Source of the DNA: Toxotes chatareus
Taxonomy: Eukaryota > Chordata > Actinopteri > Toxotidae
Assembly: GCA_016801885.1 (NCBI GenBank)
Contig: CM028895.1
Location: forward strand, 20,356,001-20,420,000
Length of the DNA: 64,000 nucleotides
Direction of reading: 5' to 3'
Shown here: in pieces, positions 21,881 to 34,350 of the stretch
Layout of the letters: every line of letters begins with the position of its first letter
Numbering within the stretch: position 1 is the first letter of the stretch
Position numbers and translations under genes: made by a program
Notes under the pieces: generated by a model
Database searches by the model: none
What the model was told of the DNA's origin: nothing
What the model saw: only the letters and a program-made list of their open reading frames with translations

Positions 21881-22722
21881 ACTTTGGTCGTAGTGTAACT
21901 CGATAGTGTGATGTTATTATCTCACAAGCTTCTTCTAAACCAGCTGTATTTTGTGAGAAAATGGGTGGTTCATCGGTGTGGGGACATATATATTTTTAAT
22001 GCGAGACTTGAATAAGACGTTTTTTAGTCATGTTGTTATATACTGCGTGTTAATGTATGGGTGTAAACATGGATGGGTATTGCACATGTGAATCACAAAT
22101 CAGTATCAGCGGGTCTCTGGAGTGAGCGCACGTCGACACACGCTCATCAATATGAATGGTTTTCGTGCGCTTCAGCTATTTTAGGTTTTCCTCCCCTCCC
22201 TGTAGATGGCATGTTTTTTGCATGACTTAACGCTCAGTGAAGCCTGAAGAGTGCATCAGCTCTCAGTGATGGGCAGGTAAGACTGGGAATTTCTCTTTGC
22301 TATTAAATGTCCCAGCCAGGCAGCTTTTGCACAGAGGTTATCTTTCACCAAGAGAAAATTGAAATTGATGTGTAATGATGTTCCCGCTGGCTGTGACCTT
22401 TTAACCTGTGATAGCTGTTTATGATGATCACAACAACAAGGGGGGAGGAGGAGGAGGAGGACATAGTTCAGGATGGCAAGGAACTGAGTACTTTTATACA
22501 AATTAACTTTTCTTGGCTAAATGTACAGTACATTAAGCCTGTGATGTATGTTATTTATTTACTGGTATTATTTACATGTTACATATAACAAATAACAAGC
22601 TCATGGACAATACGCCGTGAGAATTTATATCATGGTCATGATAGTGGGATGTCAGATGTCCAGTAGAATCTTACACTGTGATTGCACCAAACACTGTGAT
22701 TGCACTGTGATTGCTTTTATAT

Positions 22723-22741
22723 ACACACACACACACACACA
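22723..22741. repeat. (AC)n microsatellite
   Basis: A perfect AC run. Just upstream, ACTGTGATTGCA occurs three times in slightly varied spacing (22672-22714). Confidence 0.9.
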
Positions 22742-24437
22742 GTCGTCCTACAGCAGTGTGGTTTACCTGCCACATTTCAAACATGTAAGACCAACGTTAT
22801 GTATTTGGGATGGAGTATCACATTATTTTCTCTTTAAAGAGGCAACAGCACTCAGAGTGTATTAGAGAGAGAGAGATAGTGTATTCTGGGATGGTATTTA
22901 TAGGAAGGAATCATTTCCAGAACCAAAATGTGTGTAACATGTTAGACCTGAGCTGGGGACACAGCTCTGTGCTCTGGGCTCAGAGGTCACTTTTACAAAA
23001 ACAGGAATTGTAACAATTCCTTTTAATTTCAAATGCAGGCCTTTTGTTCCCATTGTGGTTTTAATTGATAATGATCCAGCAGCATGATCCAGAGTTTGAT
23101 AATGATCCCTCTGATTGGGTGACGTCAGTGTGGTTGTACCTTTCTACCTGCCAGACTACCTTTGTGCCTCATGTCCCCGCCACCCTAACACACAAACAGG
23201 CATTCACCGCACAACATCAGCACCACTCCAACAATTCATCAAGTCTCCGACAGTCGACAAAGTCCAGCTTGCCAGGGGCAAAGCGGTAGAGCTGATGAAA
23301 AATGAGGTGATAAAAAGCTCTGTCAGGAAAGTGGGTCAGCCTGCTCCAGACCACAGAGGTTAGTCCATCTGATGGTCCACACCACTGATAGGCCTCATAA
23401 TTAATGAACCTGTTGGCTTAATGCTGTGTGAGAGATTTATACAGCACTAATCCCTCTATAAATGATCCAGCACTATACCTAAACCTCACACATCACAGCG
23501 CTCACACTGTAATGCACAGTTTGAACCGGTCAACTCTCATTCGCTTTTGCTTTGCCTTTTATGGGGGGGATATAGGTGTTAGAGCGATGTGTGCAGTTTG
23601 CAGTGAAAAATGATCACGGTTCCACATAATGTATAGATGAATTGTTTTAAAATCTCTAAAAGGCAGTGCCATTCAAAGTGCCTTATAAAACATAACCTGT
23701 AAAAACAAAGGAAACAACTGATGGTACCAGGCCTGATGACTTAGGCAAAGGAAGTGCACGTCATGTGTCATTAATGTCATCAACCCAGTAACAACCAGTG
23801 GGTTTGGAGATGAGAGCCAGGGACCAGGAAGTCAGAAAGAATTGAGAGACAGACTCACACGTTGTTTGGGTTTGGGTCTAGAAGGACTGTGATCTTGAAC
23901 TCATCACTGAATGTTTGTGCCTCCGTCACCAGAAATTTGTTGTGCATCATGTAAAGTGTGCTTATGCATCATCCTCTGTGAATCCCTTGTGCCTGAATAT
24001 GCAGTTTGAACAAAAGTTATATACATAACATTTCATTACACACATACAGTGTATTAAGTATTTACATTACATTCAAAATAAAAAATGTAGACCACAGATA
24101 ATGTCAAAAATGGCATTTAATATAATGAAAATCTTATAAGTCTTATCTTTATCACTTTATAATTTTTACTTCTTTAGAAAATGTCAATCACAGATTGAAC
24201 TGTCAGTCAGCTGGTGATAATAGTCGGTTGAAATCCTGGTCTTGAGTTGTAATTGTGGGCCTTTAATCATTATTCCAACTGAAACATTTTGCTTCAGCAC
24301 ATGACGATTTCCAGCAGCTCGGTCAGAATGCTGTGGTCAGCTAATGACCTGATTTGGTTGTAATTACAGCTGGGGACAAATTAGATAAGTGCAAATCCAG
24401 TGTCAGACACTAGAATATGTGTTTGTCCGTCCCATTA

Positions 24438-24452
24438 GCTTCTCGGCCTTTT
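24438..24452 (+). ncRNA. possible U2 snRNA 5'-end fragment
   Basis: GCTTCTCGGCCTTTT is identical to bases near the U2 snRNA 5' end and is preceded by ATTA where U2 has ATC. The sequence after it (CAGTCATTGATCCG) shows only a loose resemblance, and the branch-point-pairing region is absent. At best it is a truncated pseudogene; chance is possible. Confidence 0.2.
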
Positions 24453-24738
24453 CAGTCATTGATCCGCAAGTTCCCAGAACTGCGAAGTCTGATAGATCAA
24501 CTTAAGTGACTAAGTTAAAGATAAGTAGGATAACCTGTTTACAGTGTCTGCTAAGTCAACTGAGCCCTTTAAACTTAAAAAAAAAAGGTCTGTGTTAAAC
24601 AAAAGGAAGGAGCTGGGGAAGCATCTGTGATGGTCTTTGTTAGCTTTAGACAGCAGGCACAAACAGAGCAGGCGGTCCGTTCAAGACTTATTTGAAATCT
24701 CCTGTGTAAAATAACAGTGGGAGATAGCAATAAAGAAA

Positions 24739-24763
24739 CCCCCCCCCCACACACACACACACA
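24739..24763. repeat. C10 plus (AC)8 compound simple repeat
   Basis: The same arrangement as at 3496-3523. Confidence 0.9.
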
Positions 24764-26516
24764 TACAAAAGCTGTCTTCTCTAAAGGACCGTGTATCCTC
24801 TCACCTTTGCTGTCAGTGGACATGTTTACAGTCCAGGATTGTAAACTGCCAGGGGGGCAGACAAGAGAGGCTGTGGGAGCCAAATTATCAAGGATAAAGC
24901 TGAGTCCAGAGCAGATCTGGCAGGGTGATTGGTGCCTTCTCTCTGGGTCAGCTCCAGCTTCCCGGTGATTGTGTGTGATTATTTGTTTGTGCCGAAGAAT
25001 GGTTTTTCTGTCAGACGCCGGTAAGGAAGTGTTGAACCAGGCACATACACCCACAGGCCACCAGAACCAGAATTTTCTGGTGGCATTTTTTTTTTTTTTT
25101 TAATTTCTATTATCATTTCTATTGCAGTGTGCTAGTGTGTCATCTGAGATGTAAGACAGCATATACAAAAAATATGTGTGTTTCTCAGATGAAAAAAAAA
25201 GGAACTTTAGAAAGATTCTTCTGCCAAAACCTTTTTTCCACCTCTTCTTCAGTCATAAACACAGGAAAGAAAACAATTTAGTACTTGAATTTATTTCTCT
25301 CTGGCCTCTCAGGTCTTCTGGGCTTTAAGGAGCTCTTATTTACATTGGTGTAAAAGTTGAGATTCATTGCTTCTGTATTCTTAACATTTAACCTTTAACA
25401 TTCTTTTTTTCTTAAACTCAGAAATAGTAGTTTAACTAAAAAGTCCCAGCTCAAGCTCTGCTTATTAGATTAGTCTTCATCCGTTGGTGGAATCAGCTCA
25501 GTTGTCTTGGAGACAGACTTGCTGAATCCTAACGACAGCTGAGCAGTTTATCTGCTGAGAAAGATGGTGTGATGTGGTTGAAACCTCCAGAGCTCCAGAG
25601 TTATAAAATGGATCATACAGCGACAGCAGGGTGGTGCTAATTCTCCTGTCCGGAGGCTGCAGTGGAAGCTCGGATCGACACAACCTGTGGAGAACGTGAT
25701 GTAGATGTTACATTCTCTGTTTAGAGAATGTAGATTTATTTGAGGAAGGTTTTACAGTCTCATCACTCTACACAGATTTGATGTGCCAATATGTTTCCTT
25801 CTGTGCAGAGCAGTAGAAGCTTGAGTGTCAAATACGTTGGTCCCTGTCACCAGCAGAGCAGAAAGTAAAACTATCTCATGCGGGTGATAAAAATAAAACA
25901 GCAAATAAACAGAAACTGAGACAGAATGTTTCTATCTTCTGAAGTCCAGCATGTTTGGACACAAGAGACACACCCAGCCTGACACAGTGTATAGTACAAA
26001 CGGACAGTGCCAGACAGGACAGGGTAGCAAAAGCTGAAAACAGAAAGGATCCAGTAATGATCATCTGCATCTTCCCTCGCACAGCTCCACTTTACCTTTT
26101 CTATGTCTTTCTGTGGCAGATGAGTGACACCTGCCACATCTGTTCCAGCGCTCATTAAAATCATCCGCTGAAACAGCCATCTGCTCCCAGTGAATGAAGG
26201 TGCAGCTCACAGATATACAAAGGCAAACTGAAGAGAGCTCTCCTGCCTGCTGAGTCATTTTCCCTCCATCCTAACTGCAGAGCACTTCATGTGTCTGTGG
26301 TTTTATACAAGTCAGTTCAGTCCCAAAGGTCAGAGCCAACACGTAGTCTTTAATTATCCTCATCAACTGGGTAAAAGCTTGGAAATTCAGATTCATTATT
26401 TTCAACATCTGAATTCATCCACTGTCAAATGTGTTGCAGTTTCATGACTGAGATGCTGCGTTTTCATGTCTGACATTCTCAGAGTCATTTGTACCTTTCA
26501 TTTGAAATCTGGCATT

Positions 26517-26690
26517 GCAGTCAGGAGAGACTTCGCAAGAACATCGAAAGAATGACTTCACGAGAAGAGCGATCCACACAGGAAGCGATCCTATGGATGA
26601 GATGTGTCCGACGTGAAGGGGAAACTCCCCCTGGAGCCTGAACCGTCAGATTGGAGGGTTTGATTGGAGAGAAGTTTCAGATTTCTTCTG
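26517..26690 (+). repeat. dispersed repeat, copy 2 of a pair
   Basis: Contains AGTCAGGAGAGACTTC, CAGGAAGCGATCC, TGGATGAGATG, GGGGAAACTCCCCCTGGAGC and GTTTGATTGGAGAGAAGTTT in the same order and orientation as 19838-20100. It is about 90 bases shorter. The family is not recognised. Confidence 0.55.
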
Positions 26691-27602
26691 TCAAAGCATG
26701 TCATTTCATGGACAGACCAAATGAACAACCTCACGAAATGCACTGACTTTGAAGTACAATGACAATGACATGTTTAGGCATCATTTTCACGATAATCACC
26801 ATCTTAGTTTAGCTTCTTAGCATGCTAGCTAGTGGTTGACTGGTTGACTGATATAAAAGCTGTACATCCTTACACTACATAACCTCATACTCTATAAATA
26901 ATCCTTAGTCTTTTTGATCTTATTGTATAAGATTTCTGGAAGCTGCTCATCTTTTATCAAAAGAAAATCACAGACTGCGCTGGTGGCCAGGTTTTCATTT
27001 TCAAGGATGAGAATGATATAATCATTCTTAAATTCGATGGAGTATTTTTGCCCCTGACACCAGATTAGGTCTGTTAAGCTAAATGTCTCCTGATGACCAG
27101 TTATCTAAGATCAGTACATATTCAAACACCTTCACAGTCCTGTGCTCTTTGTCTGGGTGATCTTATTACAGCAGGTAATGTTCTGTAACCTGTGCCATTA
27201 CACTAACTCATTTATTAAACCACCATTTCCAAAGTTACGGCCCCAGACAGTATAAACTGACTCAAACAGCTTTCACTGCTGTTTGTGTTCCTGTGTGTAC
27301 CGGAGGTCAGCTGACAGTCCGGCGGTGGTGTGTAGCGGTGATAACTTTGTCCTTTGACTTGCTGCTGGTAAAGTTTGACTTTCTGCAAATACAGCTCTTT
27401 GTTCACCTACGCTTTATGCATAAAAGCATAAATGTCTGCGTCCTACACAGGTTACAAGTTAGTTTCAAACTAAGTTCAAAACTATTTCTGCATCACCATG
27501 CATTCATGAATTGGAGTCATGAAGTCTCCCTGGAAGCGTGACCTTCTCCCTCAGGTTTAAGAAGTCAGAGCTACAGCCTTCTTGTTTCTAATAAGTCTAA
27601 AA
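26691..27602. other. non-coding stretch, nothing recognised
   Basis: No domain-bearing frame or repeat family. Confidence 0.4.
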
Positions 27603-27986
27603 TAGGGGTGTTCAAACTGTGGCCTGCAAGCCATGTGCAGCCTGACAACTTGATTTCCATGGCCTGTGAGTTATTTGCAGTTGGAGCTTACTGAAATCCA
27701 ATGTGATGATACTCTGTGATGGGATGCCACCAGCACTGTCAGAGTTCAACAGGGAGACAGGGAAAAGTCCAGTCCAAAGGGATGCTCTGTTTACTTGGCT
27801 CCACATGCGTGAACAAACATTTTCTCTGATGACACTAAACAAGAGCAGGCTGAGGTTCAAGAGGACTGACATAATGTACTTTGAATCTACTCTACAAGAC
27901 TTACACCTGACGGCAGTTCTTCAGTCCAAGGCCCAGAATCACTGCTCCCAGCTGGAGAGATATTTACTGCTGAGTGAAATGTAATA
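27603..27986 (+). pseudogene. hAT-type transposon remnant
   Basis: The left edge AGGGGTGTTCAAACTGTGGCC and the following GCCTGCAAGCC resemble a common hAT-type terminus (CAGTGGTGTCCAAACTxTGGCCCGCGGGCC). The plus-strand frame 27703-27984 has HMREQTFSLMTLNKSRLRFK followed by RTDIMYFESTLQDL. That matches the C-terminal hAT dimerisation region of vertebrate hAT-derived genes and elements, where C-EQ-TFS-MN-NK-K-RS-L-DEHL is the usual form. The frame ends at 27984. The zinc finger and catalytic core are absent, so terminus and C-terminus are brought together by a large internal deletion or rearrangement. Confidence 0.55.
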
Positions 27987-28394
27987 GTGTGAAAACTGTC
28001 TTACCTCAGATTCAGTTGTACAGCACACAGAGCTTTAAACTCACTCATTAAGATAATCCTTTAAATTAAAAGGTTCACGACCCATGACTGTCCTGTACAG
28101 TGGATGAGGGGTTATGGCTCCATGACTGTAATGGATCTCTTTACTTAAATCAAGGGTAATTTACGGTAAAGATCCCCTACAGCTGTCCTTCACACTCAGG
28201 CTGCTGGTTTCACGGTGACTATTATTTATCTTCTTTATTTAAGTCCTTTACCTCTCACTGTCAGTCGATTTGGACTTCCAGCTTCACATTTAAATTGCAT
28301 TTCAATTACGTTTTAAATGTGGATCACATTTGTGTGAATCAAGTGTCACTGAAAAGCTATTTGTCCATTTGTTTCTTTTTTTTTTTTGTTGTTA
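27987..28394. other. non-coding stretch, nothing recognised
   Basis: No recognisable content. Confidence 0.4.
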
Positions 28395-28660
28395 CTGTTG
28401 GTGGGGACCTGCCCTCTGAGGATTAGACGCCCACAGGAGTGTCTGATGAAATAGTGCTTCTACAGCAGCAGGTGTCCCAGACTTTCGTTGCCATGGTTAC
28501 AATATAAACATGTGGTTAAGCTGATGGAATGATGGTCACAGTTTGGTTAGGTTTAGACGCTGTCTCCCATGTCTAAGTCCTGCGATTTGTTGGTCCACCC
28601 ATCCACCCTGCACCTCCACCCTATGTGTGGATTTTGTTGCTCTTTATACAACATCGCCTG
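28395..28660 (+). repeat. unclassified repeat, copy 1 of a pair
   Basis: GCCCACAGGAGTGTCTGATG, AAATAGTGCTTCTACAGCAG and CACCTCCACCCTATG..TTTGTTGC recur in order at 31.98-32.33 kb (CCCACAGGAGCGTCTCCTG, AAATAGTGTCCCTACAGCGG, CACCTCTACC..TTTGTTGCG). The right-hand part includes GGTTAGGTTTAGACGC. Confidence 0.4.
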
Positions 28661-31600
28661 ACTCCCCCCCACCCCATCATTTTTTTTAATGGGATAACAG
28701 TCTCTGTCTGAAGTGTAGGAATTTGCTCAGCAAATCTACTGCTACTCTGTCCATTAGATTTTATTATTTCTTTTTCATAACTCAAAACTTTGTTGTTGTT
28801 TTTTTTCCTGGTGATTTAGAAAAGGTCACCAGATTCATTAGGATTAATTCCACAGTCATTAAATTTGAAGCAAATCTGCCCGTTTCTTGGGTAAGCTGTC
28901 ACTTCCAGTGTTGTTAATTAGGTAGAATGAAGTCCAGTATGGACGGGTCCACCATGTCCAAGACTGGTTGCCATATCTTTACAAATCCCTTGACACTTTC
29001 AAAACACATGTGCAGATGTTCCAATTTCACTGAGCACATTTAGGAGAGCTCAGACCAGGCCTACCGTTCAGTAATCATCTACAGTGAAGCCTGTTTAATA
29101 TAAAACTGCTACAAGCTTTCAAGCCATCTCAGCCACAGAAGGGCAAATGAAAACCTTCTATAACTGATGCCCAAATATTTTCTTCTACCTGACTCTAGAT
29201 CTAGATCAGTCTGCCACTCCTTTCAGAGTGTGATCGATCGCTGTGATCAGAAGAATGATCATAATTTGAACCATAAGAAATAAGTCTTTTTGAAATGGGT
29301 TGTTTGGAGCATTAATGTTTTTTTTTGTTTTTTTTTTGTTTTGGTGTATGTTTTATTGCAGAACACAGCAGTAAATTTGAGACCGTTGTCGGAAATATTC
29401 ACTCATCAAGTCCTCAAATGACTCCATTGCTCCTCCTTCATTTACTTCAGATGGTCCTAAGTACTCTGCTGCAGAGGGTTGGGGGTGAAGGGGGGGCATC
29501 CATATGGGATACCCATTATTTTTTAATATACCTTGTGAGCCCTTGTCAGCTGTGGTGTTCAGCATCAAGGGCAGCAGCACACTCCAACATACTCCGACCA
29601 TCATGTCAGGATAACGTTAATATTTCACTCCTTCCTTGTTGAACGCAGTGATGAATGAGATGAATGAGCCTGCGCCCTGTGCTGTGTGCTCACCTCTGCT
29701 GAGCCTCTGAAGAGCCGAAAACCTCCCTGCAGAGTTTTGGGATCAGTGGGTGGTTTGGATTTTGGGGGGTTTTCCCACTAAATCTCAAAGCCCCACACCC
29801 CCCACACCCCCCGCTGTTCTTTTACAAACCTGCTCTCTCATATTCCGAGTGGCGTGACACAGTTATTACTCACTTAAAATGGCTTAGGGCAGACTCCCCA
29901 GTGCCACCTACACCAATGACATTCAGGCGAAAGTGACATTAAGTAGACTAATGTTTCCTATTAGTGCTGGTTCAGCCAACCTCAGCCTCCACGTCAGCTC
30001 AGACCTGATACTGGCCATGGCCACATAATAAAATCTGGACATATTCCTGCTGTGCGCTTTAATGAGGGTGGCTCCAGAACCGGCAGAGTGCAAAAACATT
30101 TTCATCATCTTGTTATTTAATTTCATTTTACTTGTAAATAAATCTGCTTTAAAGTCAGTTTGGTTCATGTTGGTTCTGTTAAATTTCACTCAGTGAAACT
30201 GAGGTGGATCATGAAGTTTAACAGTTTATACCCTTTTGGTATAACACACAAATACATAAATCATTTGTAACATCTTTTCAGTTGAAAACTGTTATTATTA
30301 TTATTATTTTCCCAACAGAAAACCTTTCAAGATTTGTGGAATTATTGTCTCAGATGAACGCCTTCGATAAATTTGTGTTCTATGAAGCCAAGTTCACCTT
30401 TTCTGGAAATATCAGCTTGTTTATCTGCAATTTCCAATTTCCAAAGCTGCTCAGGAGAAATCTGAAGGTTTTAGAGGTTGAATTATAAATGACCTGCATT
30501 TGAAGAAGCTATTTAAGCTGTGCCAACAAACAATCCAGTGTCTAGCTTAGAGGAATACTGAGTAAAGCTGCATACTTTAGCTGTGACTCATTACAAAGTG
30601 AGCAAGTTACCTCAACTTGTGTTCTTTCATTGTGGAATGGAAGCATGGATTCAAGGAACTGAATCCTCAGACAGAAAACAAATGAAACGTTCCGCTCAGT
30701 TCAGATTTTACCGATGTGTTCAGGATCAACATTTTTGTTTTATTACATTAATTAAAGCTGTATACAGAACTTCTATGCGGCAAGGCTGCACACATAGAGT
30801 TAAAGTATAAACAAGTGCACAAGCCCTGAAGATAGAGTAGATGAGTGTCACTGTCCCTTCAAATAACACCTGCCTGGTAAAGCTTAGGGGAAGTATGGCT
30901 TCACAATGTGGACAACATGTGATGCTAGAAGCAGCTATGCCTGTAAAATTCAGGTACACCTGCTGGTGCAAACCTGCTGGAGGGAGGAAAAAAAAGGGGG
31001 TGGGGGTTGTCTACTTGAAAAGACAGCTGGTCCCCAAGGGCAAAACGGAATGTGACAACTTCTTCACCTAATAAGCCTTCAGATAGGAGCATCTGAAAAG
31101 GGGGAACAGTTCAAAGGAACAAACCTAAGACAAGAGATTTGTCGTTGTGAACAAGTTGTTCTTGTTAATAAAGTTCTACACATTATTCCAATTTTTTTTT
31201 TCTCACCAAAGACTGACTGAACATCAGCATGATCTGTATGGCTAAAGCTGATACTGTGATGTACTCAGGAAAAAAATGTGAGTATTGAAATTCAACATGA
31301 AACCCTGTAAAATTTCTCTTTTTTTTTTCTCACTTTTTAAAAACACCACACCAACTGCTTTTTAGATTTAAACCCACTTCCCCTGAGCCAAAGTACCAGT
31401 AAGAGTAAGCTAACACCTCTCCAGCCACCGTCAGCTCTAACTAAACAGGAACTGTATCTTGTAATCCTACAACCAGACGTGTCTCAGCCAGACTCCCTCG
31501 CCAGATTTCTAAAGTGTTTTTTTTTTTTTTTTTCTTTTCCCACCCACTGGATACTCAGGTTTATGCAGAGAGCAGGAAGTACTAAAAGCTCTGAAAGCTC

Positions 31601-31984
31601 ACATTTTGTTCAAAATCACAACTTACATAAACTCTTCCTAAGAATTTAAAATCTCCTCTTATGAATTTATAGATTTATAGATTTTTTTTATTATTATTTG
31701 GTGGTTCTATGTTTACTTAAGTGCAATACTTCTCCCACCAGTGCTGCAGGTTGACTTCAGAGGAAGTGTCCCTGGAGGGGGAGGGTTTGGTGTATTGTAT
31801 ATCCTTTCGCTGTGTTGTGTAGCTCGTAACTGTTTCACATCTGACAATATCTGTATGTGATTCCTCTCTCTGTAATGTCAGAATGTCAGGGCCCAGACAG
31901 CAATAACACAGCAGAGCTATCACACTGATGACTGCATTTGTGTACATACACTTTGAAGCAGCAAGCCCTCCAACCTGTTCCTGT
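28661..31984. other. non-coding stretch, nothing assignable
   Basis: Frames at 29325-29642, 30282-30488 and 30841-31071 lack recognisable domains. Near 31140-31185, GTTCTTGTTAATAAAGTTCTACAC followed by a T-run could be a transcript 3' end or retroelement end, but no coding body was identified. Confidence 0.4.
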
Positions 31985-32330
31985 CCCTTGATCCCACCCA
32001 CAGGAGCGTCTCCTGAAATAGTGTCCCTACAGCGGCGGCTGAGCTTGAGTCTCCCAAATCTCCTTCGTTTGAAGGAGATCATCTGATACATTCCTGCACA
32101 TCCATGAAGACCTGACGGATGAACTGCGCATGAGCAAAACACGAGGGTCTGGATCAATAGGAACCAATATACACACATCAGGAGAAACATGTCATGTGTG
32201 TATGACGTGTTTCTCAGGAGAGCACAGCGTAAGGCCATTCCAGCGCCACTGGTCAAAGTCCTGACCCCTGTCTCATCCAACCACCTCTACCTCCTCCTAA
32301 CATAGACTTTGTTGCGTAACAATAAAGCAT
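31985..32330 (+). repeat. unclassified repeat, copy 2 of a pair
   Basis: Shares ordered blocks with 28395-28660. It underlies most of a 187-codon minus-strand frame (32280-31717), which is therefore judged non-coding. Confidence 0.4.
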
Positions 32331-33343
32331 AACTATGCTAACTATATAACTATACCTGTGGACTCCTTTTAAATGTAGGCTACATGTTTGGTTTCCATAT
32401 CTCTTCAGTCTTTATTCCAGTGTGTTTGTGTAGTTTTTTAATTGAAAGTGTGTAATTACAGACAGAGGGATCTGGAGTTTCTGACTCTTCTTCTCAGTTT
32501 CTCTGTGATCTCATATTTAAAAGCCAGTATAGCTGAATAAACACAGCTGCTGTCATCAACCTGGATTTCTGTAGATTTTTTTTTCAGATGATGCAAATAA
32601 AAAATGAACGATTTCATCACCACAGCGCAGCATCTCGAGGATGACTGCTGGTTAACAATGTTGTGTTGAAGAGATGCATCTAAATCCCTGTTTCATACAT
32701 GTTGAGCTGTCTGACACCAGAAACAAACAAACAAACAAAAAAAAAAAAAAACATGTAAATGCTCTTCTTACTGTATACAATAATATGTTGGATCTGGCTG
32801 CAGTAAAACACAGTATAGGTGATCACAGAGAGCAGGAGGAGTCTAAACTAAGAGGTTTAATGTGCTGTCACTCGTCATTATGTGGAAACAGGGTCAAGTT
32901 CCATGAGAGGCTTTGCTTCTCAAAAAAGTATACTGATTTGTGGAGATTATCATGTTGAACAAAATGTGTGCCATAAATCACAGCTCTCTGGAGACCCTGT
33001 GGATTTACCAATAAATAAATAAATAAATAAAATAAAATAAAATCAGCGCTTGATTTCTATTGGGAGCCCAGACCTGAGGTTATGTTCAGGCCAGCCAACA
33101 AACAGACAACTGAAAAATCTGCAACCATGAAGACAGGAAGACATTGAGTTTGACTCTCAAAATCAGACTAAATCAGTGGCCCTCAGTATTTTTTTCCCCT
33201 GGGAGCCACACTGGCAGGAGAGAGTAATGGGAAAACAATGAAAACCATGAATGCGTGATTTGGAAGTAGCGCTCCAAGTTACTTTGGTTTTCTTGTCAAC
33301 TTCAATACTGCAATTCCCCCTACAGACGTGTTATATTATTTTG
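32331..33343. other. non-coding stretch with (AAAT)n
   Basis: A run of AAAT/AATA units lies at about 33010-33042. No gene was seen. Confidence 0.4.
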
Positions 33344-33972
33344 AAGAATACAACAAATGAAAATGGCATGGACAAAAATATTGAGACTCTTTAAAATAAT
33401 ATTTTGTAGCACGCCGGTTTGAGGCAATCACTGCAATCAAGCACCTTTTGTCGCACTGAATGAGGCTTCTTCTGAACTCCGCCTGAGCAAACTGATCCGG
33501 TTCTCACAGGTTTGATGGGTGCTGTCTCCCAACTTTAATTTTCTGCCCTTTCCATAGGTGTTCTTTTGGATCAAGATCAGGACTCATAGCAGTCCACTTC
33601 AGAATAGTCCAGTGTTTTCTTCTTACCTATTTTCAGTTGCTTTCAGTTGTATGTTTTGGGTCATCATCCTGCTGGAGGAGCCAAGACCTGAAGCTAAGGC
33701 TGTTGCACCTTGATCTTGGATCTGTTTTAAACTTTTCCTTGGTTCTTTTTCCACCATTCAAACTTTTCTTCAGTTCAATCTGGGGTCAGTTTTCCCTCTT
33801 GTGGCCACATCCAGGCAGGATGACTGTGGTCCCATGGACTTTAAACTTCTTCATGATATTAGCAACAGTGGTTACAGGAACATCGAGCTACATGGAGATG
33901 GCCTTGCAGCCTTTATCTTGACCATGTTGAGCTATGGTTATCTTCCTGATCTCTCCTCAGACAAGTCCTACC
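33344..33972 (-). pseudogene. decayed Tc1-type transposon
   Basis: Read on the minus strand from the right, a decayed helix-turn-helix part gives VANIMKKFKVHGTTVILPG, matching the second HTH and GRP-like linker of Tc1 transposases. A large gap follows, then RSWLLQQDDDPKHT, the DDE catalytic block with the second aspartate, and further left a decayed DYSEVDCYESRS. The terminal part TTTTAAAGAGTCTCAATATT then TTTGTCC on the minus strand resembles a Tc1 end. The middle of the transposase (first catalytic Asp and WSDE region) is missing and multiple stops are present. It is non-autonomous and dead. Confidence 0.7.
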
Positions 33973-33974
33973 TT

Positions 33975-34350
33975 CCCTTGTCAGAGATCAAAATGCAGAA
34001 GCAAGACTCCTCACTGCTTCCAAGAAGAGAGACCAGATCCTCCCTGTACAGGCTTTTCTTCACTGGTGACCAGCAAAATACAGAACTGATTTTAAAATTC
34101 TTTTATATGTTTTTAAAGTTTTGCAGCTCCGCAGCTCTGAACCAATCACTGCTCTCCATTCCATGCTCCCGGTAAAAAAATCCAGTGGTGATTGGGCAAT
34201 TTCTGTTGTTGGCCCTAAACTGAGGAAGTGTTTGCCACTCAATGTTAAAACCTCCCCCTTCCACTGAGCTTTAAAACTCCCTATCCCCATTTCCCATCCC
34301 ATCCCATCCCATTTCATCCCAAGACCCATTTTTATTTAGCCTTTTAATCA
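33975..34350 (+). pseudogene. LINE reverse transcriptase C-terminal fragment
   Basis: The plus strand reads with frame breaks: ARLLTASKKRDQILPVQAFL, then TDFKILLYVFKVLQLRSSEP, then DWAISVVGPKLRKCLPLNVK. The last two blocks correspond to FKILxLxFKxLxGLAP and (R)AFSVVAPKLWNSLPxxIR near the end of L2/Rex1-group LINE proteins. The right side runs into TCCCATCCCATCCCAT and THFYLAF-like coding. It abuts the Tc1 relic on its left in opposite orientation, so one of them probably inserted into the other. Confidence 0.6.

Larger units (their letters stand above)
21881..26516. other. non-coding stretch with scattered simple repeats
   Basis: Simple repeats include a GGA run (about 22441-22461), (AC)n at 22723-22741 and poly-C/(AC)n at 24739-24763. 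A 15-base match to the 5' end of U2 snRNA lies at 24438-24452. The frames 24575-25054 and 25871-26164 (minus) have no domains and overlap simple repeats. No gene was seen. Confidence 0.4.

Noticed and set aside
24575..25054. 159-codon minus-strand frame
   Set aside because: It runs through the C10-(AC)8 tract (translated as VCVCVCGGGV) and an A-rich end. No domain; chance frame.
30282..30488. Acceptor-like TTTTCCCAACAG followed by a 68-codon frame
   Set aside because: The tract is an ATT-type simple repeat and the frame has no recognisable match or donor.
31717..32280. 187-codon minus-strand open frame, the longest in the window
   Set aside because: It overlies a repeated block also present at 28.4 kb, has no recognisable domain and mixed composition, and lacks splice or promoter context.
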